Assembly: GCF_000821245.2 (NCBI RefSeq)
Contig: NZ_LN611423.1
Span: forward strand, 135,654-199,653
Origin: Virgibacillus senegalensis
GTDB taxonomy: Bacteria; Bacillota; Bacilli; Bacillales; Amphibacillaceae
DNA length: 64,000 nucleotides
Direction: 5' to 3'
This document shows positions 1 through 7,716 of this stretch, piece after piece. Position 1 is the stretch's first letter, and the number at the start of each line of letters is the position of its first letter. The notes below the pieces were generated by a model, which searched no databases, had not been told where the DNA came from, and worked only from the letters and a program-made list of their open reading frames with translations. The position numbers and the translations under genes were made by a program.

Positions 1-1045
1 CTGTCTGCCAATTCTTCAAGGTGCCAATCGCTTGTAGATATTCTTCCATACCACTTTGCTTCACTCGGTCATAATACTGATACAATCGTTGTTTTACATA
101 GCCAATATCGGTTTTCCCCATTGCTTTTGCCTCTTCAAACCAGCTGCGAAAAGCCTCTTTCAGCTTATAGGCGACTCGTAGTTCATCCGATAGATCGAGG
201 TATCGGTTCAGATACCAGCGCTGCTTCTCGGTTAGTTCCTCCTGCTTCTTGTAAAAGATATGTTTCATCCGTTTACACTTTTTCCGGTCGTATTCATGGA
301 AGTTCTTTTGGACTCGCCTGCGCACCTTTTCCAAAGCCCAATAAATATACCGACAAAAATGGAAACGATCGGCCACAATGATGGGGCTTCCCACCGCCTT
401 CCGGACAGCTGACTTAAAACTATAGCTCATGTCCATGATGACCTTCCGGACATTACCCCCTTTTTCCCGAAGGTACTGCTTGACGGTTTTGACGGATCGA
501 TCAGGCAGGATATCTATTGGATTTCCGGTCTCTCCATCGCCAATGATGACCTGGTATTTCCCCGCATTGGTATCGCCTTTATATTCATCAATCGCAATCA
601 CTTCTGGAAGCTCTTCCACCTCTTGAAGTTCTGGTGTGGCCACCTGATCGAACCGGCGAATGGCTGTAGCTTGTGAGGTACGGAACTGCGCAGCGGTATC
701 CTTGAAGTTCATCCCCTGGATCACCCGAAGGCCAAGTGCCTGGTTCCACTCTCTTGAATGACGCTGATAACGGTCCACCATCGGATTGGCTTCTGCGAAT
801 CGTTTACCACAGGAACAGGCATAGCGTCGTTTGCGGTAAAACAAATAGGTGGTTCGTTCAAATACCTTTAAGTGCTGGATTTTCTGTATTCGGTAATCAT
901 GAACGCGGGAAGTCTGGTTACCACACGCCGGACAGGTTTGCGCCTGCCTGGGCATCTCCACCTCCATGTGGTAAGCTCCCTCCACCTCTTCTACTTTCTT
1001 GATAGAAACACTTTCTAATCCGGGTAATGTCATGTTAGAATGCAT
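1..1045 (-). CDS. ISL3-family (IS204/IS1001/IS1165 type) transposase, partial
   Basis: A DDE transposase that moves the surrounding insertion sequence. Translating the minus strand from an ATG at 1045, with AGGAG 10 nt upstream, gives an open frame of 348 codons that runs off the left edge, so the C-terminus is missing. A zinc-finger-like Cys set is visible (CPAC at residues 38-41, C-S-C at 77-79). Candidate catalytic Asp residues are D153 (AIDEYKG) and D205 (VIMDMSY); the last acidic residue would lie beyond the edge. The frame is uninterrupted over this length, so the element may be intact. The family call comes from overall similarity to ISL3 transposases. Confidence 0.88.
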   Translation of the reverse strand, partial: MHSNMTLPGLESVSIKKVEEVEGAYHMEVEMPRQAQTCPACGNQTSRVHDYRIQKIQHLKVFERTTYLFYRKRRYACSCGKRFAEANPMVDRYQRHSREWNQALGLRVIQGMNFKDTAAQFRTSQATAIRRFDQVATPELQEVEELPEVIAIDEYKGDTNAGKYQVIIGDGETGNPIDILPDRSVKTVKQYLREKGGNVRKVIMDMSYSFKSAVRKAVGSPIIVADRFHFCRYIYWALEKVRRRVQKNFHEYDRKKCKRMKHIFYKKQEELTEKQRWYLNRYLDLSDELRVAYKLKEAFRSWFEEAKAMGKTDIGYVKQRLYQYYDRVKQSGMEEYLQAIGTLKNWQT

Positions 1046-1170
1046 GTACACACAACTCCTATTTGCTTGTTTCTTGGTCAATTCAAGTGTAGTAGAGATA
1101 GGAGCTTGTGTGTATTTTTTATGCGGAATTTTTCTAAAACCCCAACAAATATTGTAGAGCCATATAAAAA

Positions 1171-1213
1171 GACCCCGAATTTCGGAAAAAAACTTTTTAA
1201 CGAAATCAGGGTC
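1171..1213 (-). terminator. Hairpin terminator at the IS end
   Basis: On the minus strand GACCCTGATTTCG pairs imperfectly with CGAAATTCGGGGTC and is followed by TTTTTATA. It sits between the IS edge and the transposase start, where it would stop transcripts entering from outside. This is a common device for limiting transposase expression. Confidence 0.5.
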
Positions 1214-1315
1214 GTGGCTGCTTTTCTTAATTAGGCATTGAATAACGTACTTATAGAGTGAAAGCTGGTAGATATATTCCAGAATCAGTAACGAATTAAA
1301 GTAGGTAATCCCACG

Positions 1316-2311
1316 TCATGCTTCGCTTTTTTCCACCATTCCATTAGAATTCTTACCTTCGAAGTCATCAAGCACTGCCCGCACATCATCTGTTGACTTA
1401 GTACTCATCAATTGATTTCTTAATTCACTCGCCCCCCGGAATCCTTTTACATAAATCTTGAAAAAGCGAAGAAGCGGTTTGAAAGGACGCGGCTCGAATT
1501 CTTGCGAATATTTGTCATGGAGATCAAGGTGCAGTCTTAACAGATCTAGCAATTCCTTACTGCTATGATCTTGGGGTTCCTTTTCAAAGGCAAATGGATT
1601 GTTGAAAATACCGCGCCCGATCATGACCCCATCCACATCATATTCTTGTGCGAGCTTCAACCCGGTTTGACGGTCGGGAATATCCCCATTGATTGTCAAC
1701 AGGGTATCTGGTGCCACTTCGTCGCGAAGTTTCTTGATCTCTGGGATCAGCTCCCAATGGGCATCTACTTTGCTCATTTCCTTCCTCGTACGCAGATGGA
1801 TGGAAAGATTGACAATGTCCTGTTTGAGCAAGTGTCCTAACCATTCTTTCCACTCGTCTACCTCTGTGTAGCCGAGCCTTGTTTTCACACTTACTGGCAA
1901 ACCTCCTGCCTTCGCTGCTTGTATGATTTCAGCTGCCACGTCGGGACGGCGGATAAGGCCGCTGCCCTTCCCTTTTGGTGCAACATTTGCTACCGGGCAG
2001 CCCATGTTGATATCTATCCCCTTAAACCCTTGCTTCGCCACACCGATACTCGTTTGCCGGAACAATTCGGGCTTATCTCCCCATATATGGGCAACCATTG
2101 GCTGTTCATCTTCTGTAAACGTCAAACGCCCGCGCACACTTTGGTTTCCCTCTGGGTGACAATAACTCTCTGTATTTGTAAACTCTGTGAAAAACACATC
2201 AGGTCTTGCTGCTTCACTCACCACATGACGAAAAACAACGTCCGTCACATCTTCCATTGGTGCCAGTACAAAAAATGGCCGTGGTAAATCGCGCCAAAAA
2301 TTATCTGTCAT
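1316..2311 (-). CDS. tRNA-dihydrouridine synthase
   Basis: An FMN-dependent enzyme that reduces uridine to dihydrouridine in tRNA D-loops using NAD(P)H. The 331-residue protein has the N-terminal barrel opening [11 protein letters not shown], the active-site loop DINMGCPV with the catalytic Cys, the GKGSGL flavin/phosphate segment and the late DGVMIGRG motif, all typical of Dus proteins. The open frame continues upstream to 2377, but the conserved family start is [12 protein letters not shown], so the ATG at 2311 is preferred; the ribosome site there is weak and a start at 2323 is possible. It is a single gene next to the accessory island, with no obvious operon partner. Confidence 0.93.
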   Translation of the reverse strand: MTDNFWRDLPRPFFVLAPMEDVTDVVFRHVVSEAARPDVFFTEFTNTESYCHPEGNQSVRGRLTFTEDEQPMVAHIWGDKPELFRQTSIGVAKQGFKGIDINMGCPVANVAPKGKGSGLIRRPDVAAEIIQAAKAGGLPVSVKTRLGYTEVDEWKEWLGHLLKQDIVNLSIHLRTRKEMSKVDAHWELIPEIKKLRDEVAPDTLLTINGDIPDRQTGLKLAQEYDVDGVMIGRGIFNNPFAFEKEPQDHSSKELLDLLRLHLDLHDKYSQEFEPRPFKPLLRFFKIYVKGFRGASELRNQLMSTKSTDDVRAVLDDFEGKNSNGMVEKSEA

Positions 2312-2573
2312 TTTTAATTCCATTCCTCTCATCACGGGATACCAAAATACATCCTTATCCCCAAAATAAAAAAGCAAAATGGCTTTGCTCCCTTTACACT
2401 TATACCATGGTTAAGCACACTTTATCAAACAGTAAAAGCTAAGTAGTTAAATATTCCCAATCTTTCAGATAATTAGATAAACCTTCCTATTTTTCAGAAG
2501 ATTATTGTTTTTCGTAAAGGGGTCGTTTAGGATAGTATTTAAGGGATTTATTACCAAAAAAGGAGGACGAAGG

Positions 2574-3034
2574 ATGAAATAGTTGTTAGAAGTCTTATTG
2601 CTTTCTTGGCAGTTCTTTTATTGCCGGCCGATAAAGTATCAGCAGCACCTGCGCCGGAATTAACAGATGTCCAAATATTCAGGGTTACTTCGGACGCAGC
2701 CAATTATGTATGGGAAGATATTAACTTTAACCAGCAAAGTCTGTGAACCCAATAGGGGAGAAGCGGGATCTTAGCCGTCTTTGTAGAAGGCACGATTCAA
2801 CCAGGTACACTCCGAATTTATAATAATGGAAATAATATCACCTCCCAAACCTTTAAAGCCTTAGATGATGAATACGTTACTGACAGCGGTAATAATGTGA
2901 TAGGCACAATTAAGTATATTGGCTTTGGCTTTCCGTTATCCACTGTTTCAAGTGGAAGATTCACCATTTCCGCGAACAATTACTACCCGCCAAATAATAC
3001 AATATATGAAAACTTATATATTGAAGTAGAATAG
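2574..3034 (+). pseudogene. Broken gene for a small secreted protein
   Basis: A strong ribosome site (AAAGGAGGACGAAGG) precedes ATG at 2574, but that frame stops at the third codon. One frame over, translation gives a clear signal peptide (IVVRSLIAFLAVLLLPADKV, then SAAPAPE) and a beta-rich mature region ending at TAG 3034. Two in-frame stops interrupt it, TGA at 2744 and TAG at 2753. So there are at least two lesions: a frameshift at the start and nonsense codons about one third in. The downstream half (VFVEGTIQPGTLRIYNNG and on) is still recognisable as protein. I do not recognise the family. Function is unknown and presumably lost. Confidence 0.6.
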
Positions 3035-3047
3035 GAGTTTTAAGGAT

Positions 3048-3389
3048 ATGAGAATTAGCCCCGATAATACACAATTCGCCGCTTACAGCCGTCTTACGGT
3101 TTCCGCTCATTTACGGAACCAATTAAAAGATGGTACAAGCATGCGCGAACAACAGGAAAATCTCTCTTTTTCTAAGTTTCAGGAACTTCTGGAAGAAGAA
3201 AAAGTTGTGAATCAAAAAAATGTTAGAGAGATGTCTAACTTTCATCGGAATGCTTTAGAAACACAAATGAATTACACAGACAATCTAAAACGTACCCAGG
3301 AAGTGAAAGGTATCATGGAAAAAGCATTCGCTTTAGGATTGGTGGATGAAGATAATACCCTGATTAATAAGTTTGATCAAAAAGCCTGA
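3048..3389 (+). CDS. Hypothetical protein, 113 aa
   Basis: A complete small gene 13 nt downstream of the broken secreted-protein gene. It starts at ATG 3048 with AGGAG 10 nt upstream and is followed by a good terminator. The protein is charged, lacks a signal peptide or membrane segment, and is predicted helical (QLKDGTSMREQQENLSFSKF and the EELLEEEKVVNQKNV-like middle part suggest a coiled coil). No family is recognised. Tight coupling to the dead upstream gene suggests they formed one two-gene accessory unit. The frame is intact, but whether it is still expressed is unknown. Confidence 0.6.
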   Translation: MRISPDNTQFAAYSRLTVSAHLRNQLKDGTSMREQQENLSFSKFQELLEEEKVVNQKNVREMSNFHRNALETQMNYTDNLKRTQEVKGIMEKAFALGLVDEDNTLINKFDQKA

Positions 3390-3409
3390 TACCAGGAACA
3401 AACTACGAA

Positions 3410-3444
3410 ACAGCCTTTTCCTTAGAAGAAGGCTGTATTTTTTT
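3410..3444 (+). terminator. Rho-independent terminator
   Basis: ACAGCCTT pairs with AAGGCTGT across an 11-nt loop, followed by ATTTTTTTG. It ends the two-gene unit at 2574-3389. Confidence 0.75.
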
Positions 3445-3464
3445 GTTACTTATTATGCATAAAA

Positions 3465-3508
3465 CGACCCCGAATCCGCAATGAATCATCTCAACGAAAT
3501 CAGGGTCG
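3465..3508. repeat. Solo IS-end-like hairpin
   Basis: CGACCCCGAATCCG at the left pairs imperfectly with CGAAATCAGGGTCG at the right. The layout matches the hairpin at the ISL3 element end (1171-1213), but no transposase is attached here. Probably a remnant of a related element. Confidence 0.5.
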
Positions 3509-3529
3509 ACTATAAAAATTTACTTTTTC
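3499..3529. repeat. 31-nt direct repeat, left copy
   Basis: ATCAGGGTCGACTATAAAAA and the following 11 nt match 6069-6099 at 28 of 31 positions. The right copy covers the stop codon and last codons of rlmCD. The left copy also ends a minus-strand reading frame at the same point (stop at 3520). The pair brackets about 2.57 kb of accessory DNA, like the two attachment sites of an integrated element. Confidence 0.45.
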
Positions 3530-3773
3530 TGTACAATTGCAATACATATCTGATTTCTACCCAACCCTCCAACCCACATTCCACCGTCGGTGTCATAATA
3601 AAGTTTTGCTACGGAACCCTCATTTTTACACTTTTTTGGTTCAAAATTGACCGTTTTTCGGGCCTTTTGGGCTGTTTTTTCTTGGTTTTTGGCGCTTGGA
3701 ATAAAGATTTGCGAAATATAACAGAAGAAAGAGTGGAGAAAAGAGGTGAAGAATAAAGATAAAAACATTGGAT
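3530..3773. other. Unassigned stretch with a decayed minus-strand frame
   Basis: A minus-strand frame (3520-3849) ends with a plausible C-terminus (about 57 residues containing KLYYDTDGGMWVGGLGRNQ and ending IVQKK). Its upstream half runs into the non-coding repeat at 3774, so it cannot be an intact ancestral gene. No family is recognised. Treated as a probable gene remnant. Confidence 0.3.
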
Positions 3774-4019
3774 GAGTATTGTTTCTTATTGAGATTGTAT
3801 GGAGGTGGGATATTGGATAAACCCAGTAAAAACAAGGTTTTAGGAACATAACTGTATTGAAAAGATATTGGAAAAGACATGAAAAACTCGGGCTCCTGAT
3901 GAGTGAAGCCCGAGATATTATTGGGTTTTATATTGAAAAAGCAATTGTTTATTATTACAGAATTGGTATTGGGATTAGCAAGAGTATATTATGGTTGTCA
4001 AGTGTTTAATATTGATCTA
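3774..4019. repeat. About 245-bp direct repeat, copy A
   Basis: A non-coding sequence recurring in diverged form at 5821-6067, same orientation. Shared blocks include AAACCCAGTA, CTCGGGCTCCTGAT, GAGTATATTATGGTTGTCAA and GTGTTTAATATTGATCTA. The two copies flank the DHFR-like / WYL-regulator pair. Each contains a hairpin that works as a minus-strand terminator. The origin is unknown. Confidence 0.8.
3881..3914 (-). terminator. Terminator in repeat copy A
   Basis: On the minus strand CTCGGGCT pairs with AGCCCGAG over a 12-nt loop and is followed by TTTTTC. It is about 200 bp beyond the DHFR-like gene and probably ends its transcript. Confidence 0.65.
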
Positions 4020-4110
4020 TATAGTAGATAAAAGAGCTATAGAGTTAAGCATATCTTATATAAGTGATAATTAATACTTTTAGTTAAACCAGTACAATTA
4101 TACCTAACAA

Positions 4111-4680
4111 TTACTCCTCATTAAGTTGATAGCAAAGTTGAACAACACCGGAGGAAAATCTTTTTGTATCAACCAAGCGAAGATTTACTCTTTCCTTTAT
4201 GTCAATAAACAAAGGTTTTCCTTCCCCTAAAATAACAGGATGAACAGATAACCTAAATTCGTCTACTAGCCCTAACTTAATAAAAGTTGTAATAAGACTT
4301 GATCCACCATATAGCCATATGTCTTTACCAGGCATTTTCTTTAATTTATTTACTTCTTCAACAATATTATCATTTATAAATATTGCTCGATTATCAGTCT
4401 CTCTTTGTGTTCTGGAAAACACAAATTTGTCTTTACTATGAACGAGTCTCCAAATTTCTTTTTCGATATCCGAATCTTCAGTTGTTGGATTATATCGTCC
4501 CCATAAATCATAGCTTTTTCTACCATACAGAATCGTATCAATTTGATTCAGGAATTCAGCGAAATTCATATCAGGGTCCATAATACACCAGTCAATTTCT
4601 CCATTCGGTCCTTCAATATATCCATCTAAAGTAACTGCTAAATCTAAAATCACTTTTCTTGTTCTCTCGTTAATGTCCAT
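4111..4680 (-). CDS. Dihydrofolate reductase family (RibD C-terminal domain) protein
   Basis: A 189-residue single-domain protein of the RibD_C / DHFR-like fold, similar to the YwjB/YyaP type. The opening VILDLAVTLDGYIEGPNGEIDW, the middle DTILYGRKSYDLWG and the late DIWLYGGSSLI followed by PVILGEGKPLF are the nucleotide- and substrate-binding landmarks of the family. The exact substrate is unknown; many such proteins are NADPH-dependent reductases with no proven role. The ATG at 4680 has AAGGAG upstream. It is divergent from a WYL regulator across 118 bp, a usual layout for a regulator and its target. The pair is more A+T-rich than surrounding core genes and is framed by repeats, suggesting acquisition. 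Confidence 0.88.
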   Translation of the reverse strand: MDINERTRKVILDLAVTLDGYIEGPNGEIDWCIMDPDMNFAEFLNQIDTILYGRKSYDLWGRYNPTTEDSDIEKEIWRLVHSKDKFVFSRTQRETDNRAIFINDNIVEEVNKLKKMPGKDIWLYGGSSLITTFIKLGLVDEFRLSVHPVILGEGKPLFIDIKERVNLRLVDTKRFSSGVVQLCYQLNEE

Positions 4681-4716
4681 ACTTTTATCTCCTTTCTTCT
4701 TTTACAATTTCCTTTG

Positions 4717-4746
4717 TTGATAAAACCATAAGGTAGTAACTATAAT
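4717..4746 (+). promoter_or_regulatory. Sigma-A promoter for the WYL regulator
   Basis: TTGATA (4717-4722), an 18-nt spacer and TATAAT (4741-4746), about 50 nt upstream of the start codon. Confidence 0.6.
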
Positions 4747-4756
4747 ATACGTAAAA

Positions 4757-4775
4757 CATGACAAGTAATGACATG
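4757..4775. promoter_or_regulatory. Candidate operator palindrome
   Basis: CATGACAAGTAATGACATG is an inverted repeat with CATGNCA and TGNCATG arms. It lies just after the predicted start of the regulator transcript and in the promoter region of the divergent DHFR-like gene. Position suits binding by the WYL regulator to control both genes. No binding data are implied. Confidence 0.4.
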
Positions 4776-4798
4776 ATTAAATAAAAAAGGTGAGGAAA

Positions 4799-5734
4799 AT
4801 GTCAAAAGCCAAGCGTCTATTAGATATTCTTCTGTTTGTTACTAATAGAAAAAAGTTTACTGCACAAGAAATAGCGGATGAATTTAATATATCTATTCGT
4901 ACTGTACATAGATACATATTAGATTTATCTGATATGGGATTACCAATATACTCTGAACAAGGACGAAATGGGGGCTATACAGTATTAACAAGTAGACTTC
5001 TTCCTCCAATTTTATTCACAGAAGAGGAAGCTGTTTCTATCTTCTTTGCTTTTCAATCTTTAAACTACTATCGTAATCTGCCTTTTGACACTGAAATTTC
5101 TTCGGTTGAACATAAATTATATAGTTCACTTCAAAGTGAAGCCAAAATCAAAGTAGATAAAATTCGTTCTTATATTGCTTTTTGGAACCCGAAAAGAACT
5201 ATCGATACTCCATTGTTAAATGATATTTTAGAGCATTCTATTGAGAATAAAAGTATATACATTCAATATGAATCAAAATCCGGTATAAGAAAAAAATACA
5301 TCCGTCCAATCGGTGTATATGCCCATGATGGATTATGGTATTTACCTGCTTACGATTATCATAAGGAAAAAATATTACTGTATCGTGTAGATCGAATCCT
5401 TTCCATCTTATCAACTGAAATAAATAAAGATGAATTTATGAATTTAAAAGAATGGTTCAACTTTCGGGAAGTAAAAAAACCAACTCGATTGCATGTGCAT
5501 TTAACTATGGAAGGTGTCCGACAATGTAAAAGCGCACCTTATTTGGAAGGTTCTGTAGAAACGAATGAAGATGGAACTGGATACATAGATACGATCATTG
5601 ATAAAGGAGAACTTAATTTTATTACATCACTCTTTTTAAGACTTGGAAGTCATGCACGTATTTTGGAACCAAACGAATTAATCGATGGTTTACGAAAACA
5701 AGCTGAGGAAATATTAACTATGTATGAAAGATAA
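4799..5734 (+). CDS. HTH-WYL transcriptional regulator (YafY/YobV type)
   Basis: A DNA-binding regulator of 311 residues. The N-terminal winged helix-turn-helix (about residues 3-60) contains KRLLDILLFVTNRKKFTAQE then EFNISIRTVHRYILDL. A linker follows with the LLPPILFTEEEA signature, and then a WYL domain (about 135-215) with IRPIGVYAHDGLWYLPAYD. A C-terminal WCX-like extension completes it. WYL domains sense ligands, often nucleotides or nucleic acid. The frame opens with GTG at 4790, but AAGGTGAGG is best spaced for the ATG at 4799. It is divergent from the DHFR-like gene, which it probably regulates. Confidence 0.88.
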   Translation: MSKAKRLLDILLFVTNRKKFTAQEIADEFNISIRTVHRYILDLSDMGLPIYSEQGRNGGYTVLTSRLLPPILFTEEEAVSIFFAFQSLNYYRNLPFDTEISSVEHKLYSSLQSEAKIKVDKIRSYIAFWNPKRTIDTPLLNDILEHSIENKSIYIQYESKSGIRKKYIRPIGVYAHDGLWYLPAYDYHKEKILLYRVDRILSILSTEINKDEFMNLKEWFNFREVKKPTRLHVHLTMEGVRQCKSAPYLEGSVETNEDGTGYIDTIIDKGELNFITSLFLRLGSHARILEPNELIDGLRKQAEEILTMYER

Positions 5735-5820
5735 AGTTTTATATTTCCTGTGGCTATACTATATTATTTTGCGTACATTAGTGTAGAAAAGAAGTTTAAA
5801 GAAAGGATAAAGTATTCTAA

Positions 5821-6067
5821 CAGTATTTATTTCTTAATGAGATAATATTGAATAGGGTTCTTAACAAACCCAGTAATTACAAGGATTTAGGTACATAACC
5901 ATATTGATAATATGTTGAAAAGACTTTGAAAAAACTCGGGCTCCTGATCAGGAAAACCCGAGTAATTATTGAGTTTTGTATTGAGAAATCAAATGTTTAT
6001 TATTACACAATTGGTGTTGGGATTAGTCAGAGTATATTATGGTTGTCAAGTGTTTAATATTGATCTA
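5821..6067. repeat. About 245-bp direct repeat, copy B
   Basis: The second copy of the repeat at 3774-4019. Its right end runs directly into the 31-nt repeat and the rlmCD stop codon, so it also serves as the rlmCD trailer. It holds no open frame. Differences are spread along the length, so the duplication is not recent. Confidence 0.8.
5927..5963 (-). terminator. Terminator in repeat copy B, downstream of rlmCD
   Basis: On the minus strand ACTCGGG pairs with CCCGAGT, with an internal CCTGATCAGG palindrome in the loop, followed by TTTTTC. It probably terminates rlmCD. Confidence 0.65.
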
Positions 6068-6068
6068 C

Positions 6069-6099
6069 ATCAGGGTCGAGTATAAAAAATTATTTTTTC
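6069..6099. repeat. 31-nt direct repeat, right copy at the rlmCD 3' end
   Basis: Matches 3499-3529 at 28 of 31 positions and includes the rlmCD stop codon (6090-6092). It is the right boundary of the accessory segment. Confidence 0.45.
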
Positions 6100-7469
6100 A
6101 ACTGGATTTCCGCCACAGCCTCAATATGCCCTGTTTGTGGGAACATGTCGACTGGCTGTACCTGCTTGGTTTCATAGCCACCGTCTTCCAAAATGCGCAG
6201 GTCTCTTGCGAGTGTAGACGGGTTACAGGATACATAGACGATTCGCTCCGGCTTCATCGTGATCATTGCTTCCAGCAAATCCTCATCACAGCCTTTTCGC
6301 GGCGGGTCTACCACGATGACATCCGGACGCAGTCCTTGCGCTGTCCACCATGGCATCACTTTTTCTGCTTCTCCAACATAGAATTCCGCATTCTCGATAT
6401 GGTTGAGCTTTGCGTTTTTCTTGGCATCGGAAATAGCTTCAGGAACAATTTCCACACCGTAAACCTTCTTGGCTTTCTGGGCGAGAAACAAGGAAATCGT
6501 GCCAATTCCGCAATACGCATCAACGACTGTTTCGCCACCGGTTAACGCTGCGTACTCCAAGGCAGTGTCATAAAGTCTCTTCGTTTGCGGTGGGTTCACC
6601 TGGTAAAAGGAACGAGCAGAGATAGCGAATTGAATATCGCCGATATTGTCGTAAATGTACTCATTTCCCCATAATACCTTGGTGTCTTTTCCAAAAATGA
6701 CATTGGTCTTCTTTTTGTTCACGTTATGGACGATGGACTTAACGTGCGGGTAAGTCTCATGAATTTCCTTGACCAGCTCCTCCTGATGGGGGAGTTTTTC
6801 TGTCCTCGTAATCAGGACGATCATTGTCTCGCCTGTTTCTTGTCCAGTCCGCACCATGATGTGGCGCAGCACTCCTCTATCGTGCTCCTCATCATATGCA
6901 GAGATGCCAAGACGGTCGGCCATACGGCGGACGACTTCCACCATCCGGTCGTTGACCTCATCCTGGATTACACAACGATCCATCCCTTCAATGATTTTAT
7001 GGCTGCGTTTCTGATAAAACCCGGTAATCAGCTCTCCATCACGTTCTCCGACAGGAATCTGCACCTTGTTACGATAGCGCCAAGGATCCTCCATGCCGAG
7101 AACCGGATGAACCGGTACATCTTCCAGATGGGCAATTTTGCGCAAGGCATTCTTTACTTGATTCTGCTTCATTTCCAGCTGCATTGCATAACTCATATGC
7201 TGTAACTGGCATCCGCCACACTGGACGTACACATCACATGGGGGCTCAACCCTTTCCGGGCTGACTTCTTTTATATCCAACAACTTACCGAATCCGAAAT
7301 TTTTATTTACTTTGACAACCTTCACTTCAGCGGTTTCGCCAGGCAAGGCGTATGGAACGAACAACGGATAGCCTTCTATTTTTCCGACTCCTGCCCCTTC
7401 ATGGGTCAAATCGTGAAAAGAAAGCTCGATCGTTTGATTCTTTTTTACTGGTGGCTTTTGTTTAGCCAT
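6090..7469 (-). CDS. rlmCD: 23S rRNA (uracil-C5)-methyltransferase RlmCD
   Basis: A SAM-dependent enzyme that methylates C5 of uridines in 23S rRNA (U747/U1939 type). The 459-residue protein has an N-terminal TRAM RNA-binding domain (about 8-66), a Cys cluster ([14 protein letters not shown]) for an iron-sulfur cluster, the SAM-binding motif [12 protein letters not shown] and the catalytic region [12 protein letters not shown] with the nucleophilic Cys. The frame extends to 7514, but AAGGA is only 2 nt from the ATG at 7478 and 11 nt from the ATG at 7469, so [10 protein letters not shown] is chosen. In B. subtilis the homologue (yefA) also follows dgkB. It is an ordinary core gene at the boundary of the accessory island. 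Confidence 0.93.
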   Translation of the reverse strand: MAKQKPPVKKNQTIELSFHDLTHEGAGVGKIEGYPLFVPYALPGETAEVKVVKVNKNFGFGKLLDIKEVSPERVEPPCDVYVQCGGCQLQHMSYAMQLEMKQNQVKNALRKIAHLEDVPVHPVLGMEDPWRYRNKVQIPVGERDGELITGFYQKRSHKIIEGMDRCVIQDEVNDRMVEVVRRMADRLGISAYDEEHDRGVLRHIMVRTGQETGETMIVLITRTEKLPHQEELVKEIHETYPHVKSIVHNVNKKKTNVIFGKDTKVLWGNEYIYDNIGDIQFAISARSFYQVNPPQTKRLYDTALEYAALTGGETVVDAYCGIGTISLFLAQKAKKVYGVEIVPEAISDAKKNAKLNHIENAEFYVGEAEKVMPWWTAQGLRPDVIVVDPPRKGCDEDLLEAMITMKPERIVYVSCNPSTLARDLRILEDGGYETKQVQPVDMFPQTGHIEAVAEIQLKK

Positions 7470-7650
7470 ATCTATCATCGTCCTTCTTGTCAATTGCTGA
7501 CAAAAGTTTATCACATATAGGGAAAGAAGGGAAATATCTATTCATAAACTGACATTTGCGGTGATTTCCCGGGAAATATATGCCTTTTCGACATTTCCTT
7601 TTTCCATCTTGTTACCTCTTTCTGTAAAGCTTTTTTAAGCGATTTCTCCT

Positions 7651-7679
7651 AGTATAGTCAGTTGACTAAAAGAAAACAA
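7651..7679 (-). promoter_or_regulatory. Predicted sigma-A promoter for rlmCD
   Basis: On the minus strand TTGTTT, a 17-nt spacer and TATACT. It partly overlaps the T-tract side of the dgkB terminator. The implied leader is about 175 nt. Confidence 0.45.
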
Positions 7680-7710
7680 AAGACGCACCGGCAGGAATAC
7701 CGTGCGTCTT
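7674..7710 (-). terminator. Terminator after dgkB
   Basis: AAGACGCAC pairs with GTGCGTCTT on the minus strand, followed by TTGTTTTC. It lies 7 nt beyond the dgkB stop. Confidence 0.8.
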
Positions 7711-7716
7711 GTTATA

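Larger units (their letters stand above)
1..1216 (-). mobile_element. ISL3-family insertion sequence, right part
   Basis: One end of an ISL3-type element, containing the transposase listed separately and about 170 bp of terminal DNA. The outer limit is set near 1213-1216, where the sequence reads inward (minus strand) GACCCTGATTTCG and then forms a hairpin. The same terminal motif recurs at 3508 and, partly, at 6078. The other end is outside the window, so target duplications cannot be checked. Confidence 0.75.

Noticed and set aside
2340..2400. AGCAAA/TTTGCT hairpin with T-run upstream of the dihydrouridine synthase gene
   Set aside because: A six-base stem is too weak to call an attenuator without further support.
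3887..3914. CTGATGAG inside the repeat hairpin, as in a hammerhead ribozyme core
   Set aside because: The other repeat copy lacks it (CTGATCAG), no proper stem II or GAAA is positioned, and the hairpin is explained as a terminator.
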